Assembly: GCF_022662335.1 (NCBI RefSeq)
Contig: NZ_JAKNQJ010000001.1
Span: forward strand, 124,001-188,000
DNA: 64,000 nt
Direction: 5' to 3'
DNA from: Sphingomonas sp. CROZ-RG-20F-R02-07
GTDB lineage: Bacteria > Pseudomonadota > Alphaproteobacteria > Sphingomonadales > Sphingomonadaceae
Of the stretch, positions 17,194 through 27,216 are shown piece by piece (position 1 is the stretch's first letter; each line of letters starts with the position of its first letter). The notes beneath the pieces were generated by a model that saw only the letters and a program-made list of their open reading frames with translations, was not told the DNA's origin and searched no databases. The position numbers and the translations under genes were made by a program.

Positions 17194-18144
17194 TCACACC
17201 CCCGCGTCGGTCAGCCGTTCGCGCTGATCGGGGGTGAGCGTCAGGTCCATCGCCGGCAGCAGATCCTCGATCTGCGCGGCGCTGGTCGCACTGGCGATCG
17301 GCGCGGTCACGCCGGGTTGCGCCATCAGCCAGGCGAGCGCGATCTGCGCGAGGCTGGCGCGGGTCTCCGCCGCCACCGAGTCCATCGCCGCCAGCACGAC
17401 CTTGCCCTTGCCCTCCAGCAGATCGCCCATCCGACCGCCGCGCACGCTTTGCCCCAGATCGGCGGTGCTCCGGTATTTGCCGGTGAGGAAGCCCGAGGCG
17501 AGGCCGTAATAGGGCGTCACGCCGATATTCTCGGCCACGCAATAATCCTGCAGTTCGCCCTCGAACTTCTCGCGGCTCAACAGATTATATTCGGGCTGGA
17601 GCACGTGATAGCGCGGCAGATGCGCAGCGAGAGCGGCGTCGTTCGCCGATTTCAGGCGCCCGGCGTGGAAGTTGGAAGCGCCGATCACCCGGACCTTGCC
17701 GGCGTCGACCAGCCGGCCAAACGCCTCGAGCACCGCGTCCTGCGGAACGGAATCGTCGTCCTGATGCGCGAAATACAGGTCGATGCGGTCGGTGCCGAGC
17801 CGCTTCAGCGAGGCCTCCGCCGCGGCGGCGATGCGCGCGGGGGCCAGCTTCTCGCCGCCTTCGCCCGGCAGCATCCCCACCTTGGTCGCGATCAGCACCC
17901 GGTCGCGCTTGCCGCCCTGCGCGAGCCATTCACCGATCATCGTCTCCGATTCGCCGCCGCGGTGGCCGTCCGCCCAGGCGGAATAGACGTCGGCGGTGTC
18001 GATCATCGTGCCGCCGCCGGCGACGAAGGCGTCAAGCACGGCGAAGCTCGCGGCCCTGTCCGCGGTCCAACCGAACACGTTGCCGCCCAATACCAGCGGC
18101 GCGATCTTCAGGTCGGTGGAGCCCAGGCGGCGAAGTTCGGTCAT
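17194..18144 (-). CDS. Aldo/keto reductase
   Basis: A 316-residue TIM-barrel oxidoreductase of the YdhF/Tas-like AKR branch. Motifs: MIDTADVYSAWADGHRGGES (catalytic Asp and Tyr), VLIATKVGML (Lys) and LYFAHQDDDSVPQ (His). VIGASNFHAGRL and YNLLSREKFEGEL are usual for this branch. It reduces aldehydes or ketones with NADPH; the substrate is unknown. Its start overlaps the stop of the small lipoprotein gene by 4 bp, so three minus-strand genes (18637 to 17194) form a likely operon. Confidence 0.92.
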   Translation of the reverse strand: MTELRRLGSTDLKIAPLVLGGNVFGWTADRAASFAVLDAFVAGGGTMIDTADVYSAWADGHRGGESETMIGEWLAQGGKRDRVLIATKVGMLPGEGGEKLAPARIAAAAEASLKRLGTDRIDLYFAHQDDDSVPQDAVLEAFGRLVDAGKVRVIGASNFHAGRLKSANDAALAAHLPRYHVLQPEYNLLSREKFEGELQDYCVAENIGVTPYYGLASGFLTGKYRSTADLGQSVRGGRMGDLLEGKGKVVLAAMDSVAAETRASLAQIALAWLMAQPGVTAPIASATSAAQIEDLLPAMDLTLTPDQRERLTDAGV

Positions 18145-18329
18145 GATGGATCGCTTTCGTTGTCGCTACCGACGGCATTGGCGTCGACGCTGTTGGCATC
18201 GAGCATCGCGGCGGCGTCGTTCAATTGCCGGGCCTCGTCCGCGGTGACGGCGCCCGGCTGATCGTTATGCGACGAGCAGGCGGCGAGCGCGAACGCCGCC
18301 GCGGCCGCCATGCTCGCGCGGCCGCGCAT
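18141..18329 (-). CDS. Small lipoprotein (62 aa)
   Basis: A 62-residue product with a short signal and lipobox LAACSS (Cys about residue 19). The tail is rich in Asp, Asn and Ala (QLNDAAAMLDANSVDANAVG). No family is recognised. It overlaps the upstream lipoprotein stop by 1 nt (TGATG) and the reductase start by 4 nt, so all three are probably translated together. Confidence 0.65.
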   Translation of the reverse strand: MRGRASMAAAAAFALAACSSHNDQPGAVTADEARQLNDAAAMLDANSVDANAVGSDNESDPS

Positions 18330-18637
18330 CAGTTCTTCAGCGAACGGCCGGCGCGCTCCAGCGCGTTACCGGTGGCGTTGGAGGCGCGATCGATGCCGTT
18401 GTCGATCGAATTGCCGGCGCGATCGGCGGCCGGCCCGGCACGGTCGATCGAGTTCTGCGCGGCACCCAGCGCGCGGTCGGTGGCGGCGTTCACGTCGTCC
18501 ACTGCGTTGCGCGTCGTGGCGTTGGCGTCCGCGGCGACCGCATCGGCGGCGTTGGCGCTCGCATCCTGCGCGTTCTGGCTGCAGGCGGCGAGTGCCAACG
18601 AGGTGGAGGCCAGCAGGGCCAGCAAAGGCGTCTTCAT
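18329..18637 (-). CDS. Small repetitive lipoprotein (102 aa)
   Basis: A 102-residue product with a signal peptide and lipobox LALAACSQ (Cys about residue 19). The mature part is almost entirely Ala, Asn, Asp, Arg and Ser with an approximate 11-residue periodicity (NATTRNAVDDVNAATDRALG), as in amphipathic helices or LEA-like proteins. It is predicted helical and surface- or periplasm-associated. Start 18637 (MKTPLLALLAS) is preferred over upstream Met codons because it places the signal correctly. The next lipoprotein gene overlaps its stop. Confidence 0.7.
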   Translation of the reverse strand: MKTPLLALLASTSLALAACSQNAQDASANAADAVAADANATTRNAVDDVNAATDRALGAAQNSIDRAGPAADRAGNSIDNGIDRASNATGNALERAGRSLKN

Positions 18638-18725
18638 GATCGTCACTCCCCATGTTGTTGCGGCAATGGTATTCAGGCCCGAACGCGTTGTCACGGCATC
18701 GGGTCCGTGCCGGATCGATTGACCG

Positions 18726-18747
18726 CATATAAAGATATCTTTATATG
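18726..18747. promoter_or_regulatory. Perfect 22-bp palindrome, likely ArsR-family operator of the met operon
   Basis: The half-site CATATAAAGAT (18726-18736) is followed directly by its exact reverse complement to 18747, giving a perfect AT-rich 22-bp dyad in a GC-rich setting. It overlaps the first possible start codon (18745) of the ArsR-type regulator and lies 9 nt before the second (18757). ArsR-family regulators bind such dyads. Autoregulation of the regulator-metF-metH operon is the natural inference. Confidence 0.8.
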
Positions 18748-18756
18748 TTGTTCCCG

Positions 18757-19737
18757 ATGACCCTCGCGCTCGACATCTTCCGTGCCTTGGCCGACGCCAC
18801 GCGGCTGCGCATCTTGACGCTGCTGCGCTCGATGGAGCTGTCGGTGGGTGAGCTCGCGCAGGTGCTGGGCCAGAGCCAGCCGCGCGTGTCGCGGCACGTC
18901 AAGATTCTCTGTGACGCAGGCCTCGCCGAACGGCGCAAGGAGGGGAGCTGGGTGTTCGTGGCGCTCGGCAAGCCCGATGCGGTCGCGCCCGTGGCCGCCG
19001 CGCTCGATCGCTGGGGCGCGGCCGAGCCCGATCACTGGGCGCTGGCCGACGTCGCGCGCCTTGCCGCTGTGCGTGCCGATCGCGCCGCTTCGGCGGCGGG
19101 CTGGTTCGAGGACCATGCCGGCGAATGGGACGCGATCCGCTCGCTCCACATCGCCGAAAGCGAGGTCGAGGCGGCGATGGCGGCGGTGCTGGGCCTGGAA
19201 GGCGGAGAGACCGGATCGCTCGGCACGCTGATCGACATCGGCACCGGCACCGGCCGGATGCTCGAGCTATTCGCCGGCCGCGCGCGATCCGCGCTCGGGA
19301 TCGATCGCAGTTCGGAGATGCTGCGGCTCGCGCGCGTGAAGCTGTCCGAACGCGGGCTTTCCAATACCGAGCTGCGCCAGGCGGACCTCTATGCGCTGCC
19401 GATGGCGGACGGCGCGGCGGACGTCGCGATCCTGCACCATGTGCTCCATTTCGCGCAGCAGCCCGGCGCCGCGATCGCCGAGGCGGTGCGTGTGCTGGGG
19501 CCGGGCGGGCGGTTGCTGATCGCCGATTTCGCGCCGCACGACCGCGAGGATCTGCGAACGCGCGACGCGCACACCCGGCTCGGCTTTTCGGATGCGCAGA
19601 TGGCGCAGTGGTTCGCCAATGCCAGTCTGGTGCCCGCCCGCATCGAGACGCTGGGCGGCGGCGAGCTGACGGTGAAGCTGTGGCTCGGCCAGAAACGGGA
19701 CAAGACTGTGGAATTGCGTGAGGTGAAGGCGGCATGA
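18757..19737 (+). CDS. ArsR-family regulator fused to a SAM-dependent methyltransferase
   Basis: A 326-residue two-domain protein (330 if started at 18745). Residues 1-95 are an ArsR winged helix: IFRALADATRLRILTLLR and VLGQSQPRVSRHVKILCDAG form the recognition region. Residues 140-320 are a class I methyltransferase: LIDIGTGTGRMLELFAGRA (SAM-binding motif I), ADVAILHHVLHFAQQ and GPGGRLLIADFAP. It leads metF-metH with an ATGA junction, so it probably senses SAM or SAH and controls the methionine cycle. Compare the ArsR-type SahR regulators described in Proteobacteria. The later start is chosen because the first lies inside the palindrome. Whether the methyltransferase domain is catalytic or only a sensor is unknown. 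Confidence 0.88.
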   Translation: MTLALDIFRALADATRLRILTLLRSMELSVGELAQVLGQSQPRVSRHVKILCDAGLAERRKEGSWVFVALGKPDAVAPVAAALDRWGAAEPDHWALADVARLAAVRADRAASAAGWFEDHAGEWDAIRSLHIAESEVEAAMAAVLGLEGGETGSLGTLIDIGTGTGRMLELFAGRARSALGIDRSSEMLRLARVKLSERGLSNTELRQADLYALPMADGAADVAILHHVLHFAQQPGAAIAEAVRVLGPGGRLLIADFAPHDREDLRTRDAHTRLGFSDAQMAQWFANASLVPARIETLGGGELTVKLWLGQKRDKTVELREVKAA

Positions 19738-20678
19738 CGACGATCTCGATCCCCCAGCTGGCGGAAGCGCGCCGCGCATTGGAGGAGCCGCTGTTCGCCG
19801 ATCTGGCAGGCGATATCGGCATCAGCTTTGAATTCTTCCCGCCCAAGAGCGAGAAGATGGAGACGCAATTGTGGGAGGCGATCCGCGCGCTGGAGCCGCT
19901 CGGCCCCGATTTCGTGTCGGTCACCTATGGCGCGGGTGGCTCCACGCGCGAGCGCACGCATGCCACGGTCGCGCGGATTCAGCGCGAGACCTCGCTTAGC
20001 GCCGCCGCGCACCTGACCTGCGTCGAGGCGACCCGCGCCGAGATCGATCAGGTGGCCGAGGAATATTGGGCGGCGGGCGTCCGCCACATCGTCGCGCTGC
20101 GCGGCGACATGCCGACGCCGGGCGAGCCCTATCGCCCGCACCCGGGCGGCTATGCCAACGCCGCCGAGCTGGTCACGGGATTGGCCCGGCTGCACCCGTT
20201 CGACATTTCGGTCGCGGCCTATCCCGAATGCCACCCTGAAAGCGGCGGCGACCAGGCCGATCTCGACAATCTGCGTGCGAAGTTCGATGCCGGCGCCAAT
20301 CGCGGGATCACGCAATTCTTCTTCTCGCCCGAGGCCTATTTCCGGTTTCGCGACCGGGTGGCGGCGGCGGGGATCACGGCGGAGATCCTGCCCGGCATCC
20401 TTCCCGTTTCGAATGTCGCGCAGTTCCGCAAATTCGCCGGCCAGTGCGGGGCGGCGATCCCCGCCTGGATGGACCGGCTGTTCGAGGGGCTGGACGACCA
20501 TCCCGCCGCGCGCCAGCTCGTCGCGGCGACGGTGGCCGCCGAGATGTGCCGGCGGCTCTATGCGGGCGGCGTGAAGAACTTCCATTTCTACACGCTCAAC
20601 CGCGCCGAGCTGGCCTTCGCGATCTGCCACATGCTGGGGGTTCGCGCGAAGCCGACCGAAAAGGCCGTGGCCGCATGA
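19734..20678 (+). CDS. metF: Methylenetetrahydrofolate reductase
   Basis: A 314-residue TIM-barrel flavoenzyme that reduces 5,10-methylene-THF to 5-methyl-THF, the methyl donor for MetH. Landmarks: ISFEFFPPKSEKMETQLWEA (catalytic Glu in FEFFPPK), DFVSVTYGAGGSTRERTH and HIVALRGDMP (FAD/folate site). The C-terminal part has NFHFYTLNRAELAFAICHML. The start overlaps the regulator stop (ATGA), and the stop overlaps a possible start of the next gene. This gives a tight regulator-metF-metH operon. Confidence 0.95.
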   Translation: MTTISIPQLAEARRALEEPLFADLAGDIGISFEFFPPKSEKMETQLWEAIRALEPLGPDFVSVTYGAGGSTRERTHATVARIQRETSLSAAAHLTCVEATRAEIDQVAEEYWAAGVRHIVALRGDMPTPGEPYRPHPGGYANAAELVTGLARLHPFDISVAAYPECHPESGGDQADLDNLRAKFDAGANRGITQFFFSPEAYFRFRDRVAAAGITAEILPGILPVSNVAQFRKFAGQCGAAIPAWMDRLFEGLDDHPAARQLVAATVAAEMCRRLYAGGVKNFHFYTLNRAELAFAICHMLGVRAKPTEKAVAA

Positions 20679-20704
20679 ACGCGGCCAGGACGAAGGAAAC
20701 ACCG

Positions 20705-21751
20705 ATGACCGCCCGCGAACGCCTGAACGCCGAAGCCGCCAAGCGCATTCTCATCACCGACGGCGCGTTCGGCACCGAGATCCAGAACTGGAAGCTGGAC
20801 GAGGCCGCCTATGCGGGCGATCTGGGCTTGCCGCACGACCAGAAGGGCAACAACGACATCCTCGCGATCACCAAGCCGGAGGTGCCCGAGACGATCACGC
20901 GCGAATATCTTGATGCCGGATCGGACATCGTCTCCACCAACACGTTCAGCGCGAACCTGATCTCGCAGGCGGATTACGGCGCCGAGCATCTGGTGCGCGA
21001 GATCAACCTGCAAAGCGCGAAGATCGCCCGCCGCCTCGCCGACGAATATGCCGCGAAGGACGGCCGGCCGCGCTTCGTGGCGGGCGCGATCGGGCCGACC
21101 AACAAGACGCTGTCGCTCTCGCCCGACGTCAACGATCCCGGCTACCGGGAGATCGATTTCGATTATCTGAAGGGAGTCTATCGCGACCAGATCGACGCAT
21201 TGCTGGAAGGCGGCGTGGATTTCATCCTGATCGAGACGGTGTTCGACACGCTGAACGCCAAGGCCGGGATCATGGCCGCGCTCGACGCCGCGGACGATCT
21301 GGGGCGCGACGTGCCGATCATGCTGTCGATGACGTTGACCGACCTGTCGGGGCGCAATCTGTCGGGCCACACCGTCGAGGCGTTCTGGCACGCGGTGCGG
21401 CATGCCCGGCCGGTGACGATCGGGCTGAACTGCTCGTTCGGCGCCGAACAGCTCCGCCCGCATGTGAAGACGCTGAGCGGCATCGCCGACACGCTCATCA
21501 TGATCTACCCCAATGCGGGCCTGCCCAACGAACTCGGCGAATATGACGAGATGCCGGCGACCACGGCGGGGCTGGTGGGCGAATGGGCGGCGGCCAGGCA
21601 GGTGAACGTACTGGGCGGCTGCTGCGGCTCGACGCCCGCGCATATCAAGGCGATGGCGGACGCGGTGCGCGGGCTGGAGCCCAGGGTGCCGGCCCGCCCC
21701 GAGGTGCGGACCAAACTCGCCGGGCTCGAACCGTTCACGATGGCGGCGTGA
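20705..21751 (+). CDS. metH: Methionine synthase, homocysteine-binding half (split MetH)
   Basis: A 348-residue homocysteine S-methyltransferase domain. It begins near ILITDGAFGTEIQNWKLDEA, and the zinc ligands are the Cys in GLNCSF plus the pair in GGCCGSTPAHI near the C-terminus. It corresponds to the first domain of E. coli MetH. The folate, cobalamin and reactivation domains are encoded by the separate gene downstream, so the two products must act together. GAAGGAAAC just upstream supports ATG 20705. An ATG at 20675 overlapping the metF stop would add ten residues. The split form is familiar in sphingomonads. Confidence 0.9.
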   Translation: MTARERLNAEAAKRILITDGAFGTEIQNWKLDEAAYAGDLGLPHDQKGNNDILAITKPEVPETITREYLDAGSDIVSTNTFSANLISQADYGAEHLVREINLQSAKIARRLADEYAAKDGRPRFVAGAIGPTNKTLSLSPDVNDPGYREIDFDYLKGVYRDQIDALLEGGVDFILIETVFDTLNAKAGIMAALDAADDLGRDVPIMLSMTLTDLSGRNLSGHTVEAFWHAVRHARPVTIGLNCSFGAEQLRPHVKTLSGIADTLIMIYPNAGLPNELGEYDEMPATTAGLVGEWAAARQVNVLGGCCGSTPAHIKAMADAVRGLEPRVPARPEVRTKLAGLEPFTMAA

Positions 21752-21774
21752 ACGGACCTGCCGCAATCCTGTCA

Positions 21775-21841
21775 CCGTTCGTGCTGAGCCTGTCGAAGCA
21801 CCTGCCCGGACCATGCCCTTCGACACGCTCGGGGCGAACGG
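21775..21841. repeat. Inverted-repeat element, GTTCGTGCTGAGC family, copy 1
   Basis: The left arm CCGTTCGTGCTGAGCCTGTC continues with GAAGCA. The right arm reads CCTTCGACACGCTCGGGGCG to AACGG at 21841. The arms are largely complementary, giving a 67-bp REP-like hairpin. It fills the gap between the two metH genes and ends directly against the ATG at 21842. A second copy is at 62747-62834. Confidence 0.8.
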
Positions 21842-21850
21842 ATGTTGAAA

Positions 21851-24460
<2,610 letters not shown>

Positions 24461-24470
24461 GCGCATCCCT

Positions 24471-24501
24471 CCTGTTCCCCGGCCTTTCCCCTGGGAACAG
24501 G
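24471..24501 (+). terminator. Hairpin after metH
   Basis: CCTGTTCCC (24471-24479) pairs with GGGAACAGG (24493-24501) across a 13-nt loop, 10 nt after the metH stop. It lacks a T tract. The outer sequence CTGTTCCCCGGC is shared with the repeat elements at 56806 and 59428, so it may be a shortened relative that serves as a terminator. Confidence 0.55.
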
Positions 24502-24600
24502 TTCGCAACGCTGCCCGCGATCGTAGGTGCCGTTAACGTCCTTTGTGGCTTGCCGAACCACCGGCTCCGCGTCCACGCTGCCCCGCGAAAAGGACCCATC

Positions 24601-25521
24601 ATGCGCCAGTTCCTCCCGTTCGCCCTGCTCCTTGCCGCTCCCGCCGCCGCGCAGGGCACCGCACCCTTCACCATCGACGGGCACGGCTTCGCGACGTTGC
24701 AGGATGCGGTGGATTCGGTGCGGCTGGGAACGGCCACGATCCTGATCGCGCCCGGCGTCTATCACCAATGCGCGGTGCAGGCGGGCGGGCGGATCACCTT
24801 CAAGGCGCAGCAGCCCGGCACCGCGATCTTCGACGGCGCGCCATGCGAGGGCAAGGCGGTGCTGGTGCTGCGCGGGCAGGGCTCCACGGTCGACGGCCTC
24901 GTCTTTCGCGGCATCCGCGTGGCGGACGGCAATGGCGCGGGCGTGCGCACCGAGATGGGCGACCTGACCATCACCAACGCCATGTTCCTCGACAGCCAGG
25001 AGGGCGTGCTGGGCGGCGAGCCGACCGCACAGCACATTGCGATCGACCGGTCCACCTTCTCGGGCCTCGGCCAGTGCGACGAGACGCCCGATTGCGCGCA
25101 TTCCATCTATCTGGCGAACCGCGGCAGCGTGTCGATCACGCATTCGCGCTTCGAGCGCGGGCGCGGCGGCCACTATGTGAAGCTGCGCGTGCCCAACGTA
25201 TCGATCACCGACAACAGCTTCGACGATACCGGAGGGCGCAAGACCAACTATATGATCGACCTGCCCGAAGGGGCGACCGGGCTGATCGCGGGCAACGTCT
25301 TCGTGCAGGGGCGGAACAAGGAAAACCATTCCGGCCTGATCGTCGTGTCGGCCGAGGCGAAGACCTATCGCTCGACCGGGCTGCGGATCGAGAACAACGA
25401 TGCGCGCCTGTCGCCGGGCGACACCACCAGCCCCGCCTTCGTCGCCGATCTCAGCCACGATCGGCTGGCGGTGGGCGCGAACCGGCTGGGCGCGGGCATC
25501 CGCCCGTTCGAGACACGCTGA
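24601..25521 (+). CDS. Exported right-handed parallel beta-helix protein
   Basis: A 306-residue protein with a signal peptide (MRQFLPFALLLAAPAAAQ, cleavage near residue 18). The mature chain has short repeating turns typical of parallel beta-helices: FATLQDAVDSVRLGTATILI, VYHQCAVQAGGRITFK, IAIDRSTFSGLGQ, SITHSRFERGRGGHYVKL and VSITDNSFDDTGGRKTN. Such folds are common in polysaccharide-modifying or binding proteins. No catalytic residues are evident. It follows metH by about 140 bp and is convergent with the membrane protein gene at 25534. Confidence 0.75.
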   Translation: MRQFLPFALLLAAPAAAQGTAPFTIDGHGFATLQDAVDSVRLGTATILIAPGVYHQCAVQAGGRITFKAQQPGTAIFDGAPCEGKAVLVLRGQGSTVDGLVFRGIRVADGNGAGVRTEMGDLTITNAMFLDSQEGVLGGEPTAQHIAIDRSTFSGLGQCDETPDCAHSIYLANRGSVSITHSRFERGRGGHYVKLRVPNVSITDNSFDDTGGRKTNYMIDLPEGATGLIAGNVFVQGRNKENHSGLIVVSAEAKTYRSTGLRIENNDARLSPGDTTSPAFVADLSHDRLAVGANRLGAGIRPFETR

Positions 25522-25533
25522 CCGCGCCGGCGC

Positions 25534-27051
25534 TCAGCCGGGAACGATCGCATAGAGTTCGCTGATGTCGTCGCGCCAGATCCGGCGGAGGCGGCGATCA
25601 TGATGGCCGGGCGGTAGCTGCACGCCCGTCAGCCAGAGATAATCCGCTTTGTTCAGGGGAAGGGTGCGCAGCGCCATGAGCGCGGTCTGCGCGGGGCGGT
25701 AATTGGCATAGGGCTTGAAATCCCGATCGACGCAGCGCGCCGGAAACACCATTTGCGACGGGTCGTCATAATAGGCCGGGGCGGGCCGGTAGGTCACCTG
25801 GAGGAGATGAAGGCCGGGCACGCTCCAATGCGCGTTGACCCAGGCGCCGCGAAACGTCGTGGCCAGATTGCCGAGATGCTCCAGCCGCTCCGACCGCCAG
25901 CGGTCGCAGCTCACCTCGGCCAGATTGAAGACGCGGGCGCCGTAGCGGACATGATCCAGGGCAGTGAGCTCGCGCCGATAACGCTGGTCGTAGCGGGCAA
26001 AACTGACGGTTGTCACCGCGAAGCGGACCGTCAGCAGCGCCAGCCCCGCCAGCAGGATCCATCGGCGCCGGCGCGGATCGACCCGCGACCAGTCCTGCAT
26101 CGCCAGCGCCAGCATCGGGATCAGCGGCGCCAGACGCGTATCGATCTCGTCGCTGCCGCTGATCATGCTGGGCGTGGCCAGGAACAGCGCGATCACGAGG
26201 ATCACCGCACCCGCCGCGCCGCCGTTCAGCCGTGCGCCCCACCGCCAGCCCAGCAGCCAGACGAGAAGGCAGGCGGCGACCGAGCCGATGTCGAACAGCT
26301 TGTTCTGGTCGCGCAGCGTTGCTGGGATCGCCCCCAGCTTTCGCGGGAACAGCCAGAGCGTGGCGCCGCGATCCGACGACCCCACCGCCTTCCACAGGAC
26401 GAGCGTGGCGATCGCCGCCAGTACCGGCGGCCACAGCGTCATCGCGGCGGCGCGGATGGCCGCCCGGTTCCACGCCCGCGGGCGATGGAGCGAACCGGCC
26501 CATGTCGCGTGACCGACCATCATCGCGATCAGCGCGACGCCGGCGACGCCGTGGCCGATGGTCAGCACCGGCACCGCGACGATAGCGAGGACCGCCCGCC
26601 GGCGCGGCGCGTGCTCCAGCGCCACCCATGCCGCGAAGACGATCAGCGCGAGCGCCTCGCTCAAGGCGAAGTTGAGAAAGCCCCAGAGGAACGGCAGGTT
26701 GAAGACGAACAGCAGCGCCCAGGGCAGGGCGTATGCGCCCGCGCGATTGGTCGTGCGCGCGATCGCGGCGATCCCGATCACCGTCAGTGCCGGGGTGGCC
26801 GCGCAGAGCAGGCGAACCGTCGGCACCACGCCCAGCCAGGGATGGACCGCCTGGACGATCAGATCGCTCGCGAGATTGAGCGTCAGCGCCCAGTTGAAGC
26901 TGAAATAGCGCAGCACCGCGTCGCCCGCCGCCGCGGTCTGTACCGAGAACTGGCCGATATGACCGGGAACGTCGGTGAGCGGCGGGATCGCGGTGAAAAG
27001 CAGCGGCAGCGCGGCCAGGATCGCGAGCAACGCCATGATCGGCAGGCGCAT
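25534..27051 (-). CDS. Polytopic membrane protein, function unknown
   Basis: A 505-residue protein with roughly ten membrane helices in residues 1-370 (MRLPIMALLAILAALPLLF, then PPLTDVPGHIGQFSVQ) and a soluble C-terminal region of about 130 residues containing PAPAYYDDPSQMVFPARCVD. The layout resembles GT-C type glycosyltransferases or mannosyltransferase-like proteins, with a short acidic DVPGH in the first periplasmic loop, but the identity is not secure. Start 27051 is chosen from the first long hydrophobic helix; 27036 is an alternative. Longer upstream frames run into the divergent dsbD-like gene. Confidence 0.72.
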   Translation of the reverse strand: MRLPIMALLAILAALPLLFTAIPPLTDVPGHIGQFSVQTAAAGDAVLRYFSFNWALTLNLASDLIVQAVHPWLGVVPTVRLLCAATPALTVIGIAAIARTTNRAGAYALPWALLFVFNLPFLWGFLNFALSEALALIVFAAWVALEHAPRRRAVLAIVAVPVLTIGHGVAGVALIAMMVGHATWAGSLHRPRAWNRAAIRAAAMTLWPPVLAAIATLVLWKAVGSSDRGATLWLFPRKLGAIPATLRDQNKLFDIGSVAACLLVWLLGWRWGARLNGGAAGAVILVIALFLATPSMISGSDEIDTRLAPLIPMLALAMQDWSRVDPRRRRWILLAGLALLTVRFAVTTVSFARYDQRYRRELTALDHVRYGARVFNLAEVSCDRWRSERLEHLGNLATTFRGAWVNAHWSVPGLHLLQVTYRPAPAYYDDPSQMVFPARCVDRDFKPYANYRPAQTALMALRTLPLNKADYLWLTGVQLPPGHHDRRLRRIWRDDISELYAIVPG

Positions 27052-27216
27052 GAGCAAGATGGGGCGGTCGTCGGGGTGTTGCGACAATAGGTGTTCCGCC
27101 GGTTGTTCGAAGCGCAGGGGTGGGACGCTTAGCGCAAAATCGGCGCGGTGCAGCGTCATTCGGCACGGTACCGCGCGGCTGATGCAAAATCCGAGATACC
27201 CCGCTATGCCGCGCCT

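Noticed and set aside
18638-18756. SAM or SAH riboswitch before the met operon
   Set aside because: The region is dominated by the palindrome, and I see no conserved riboswitch core in the short leader.
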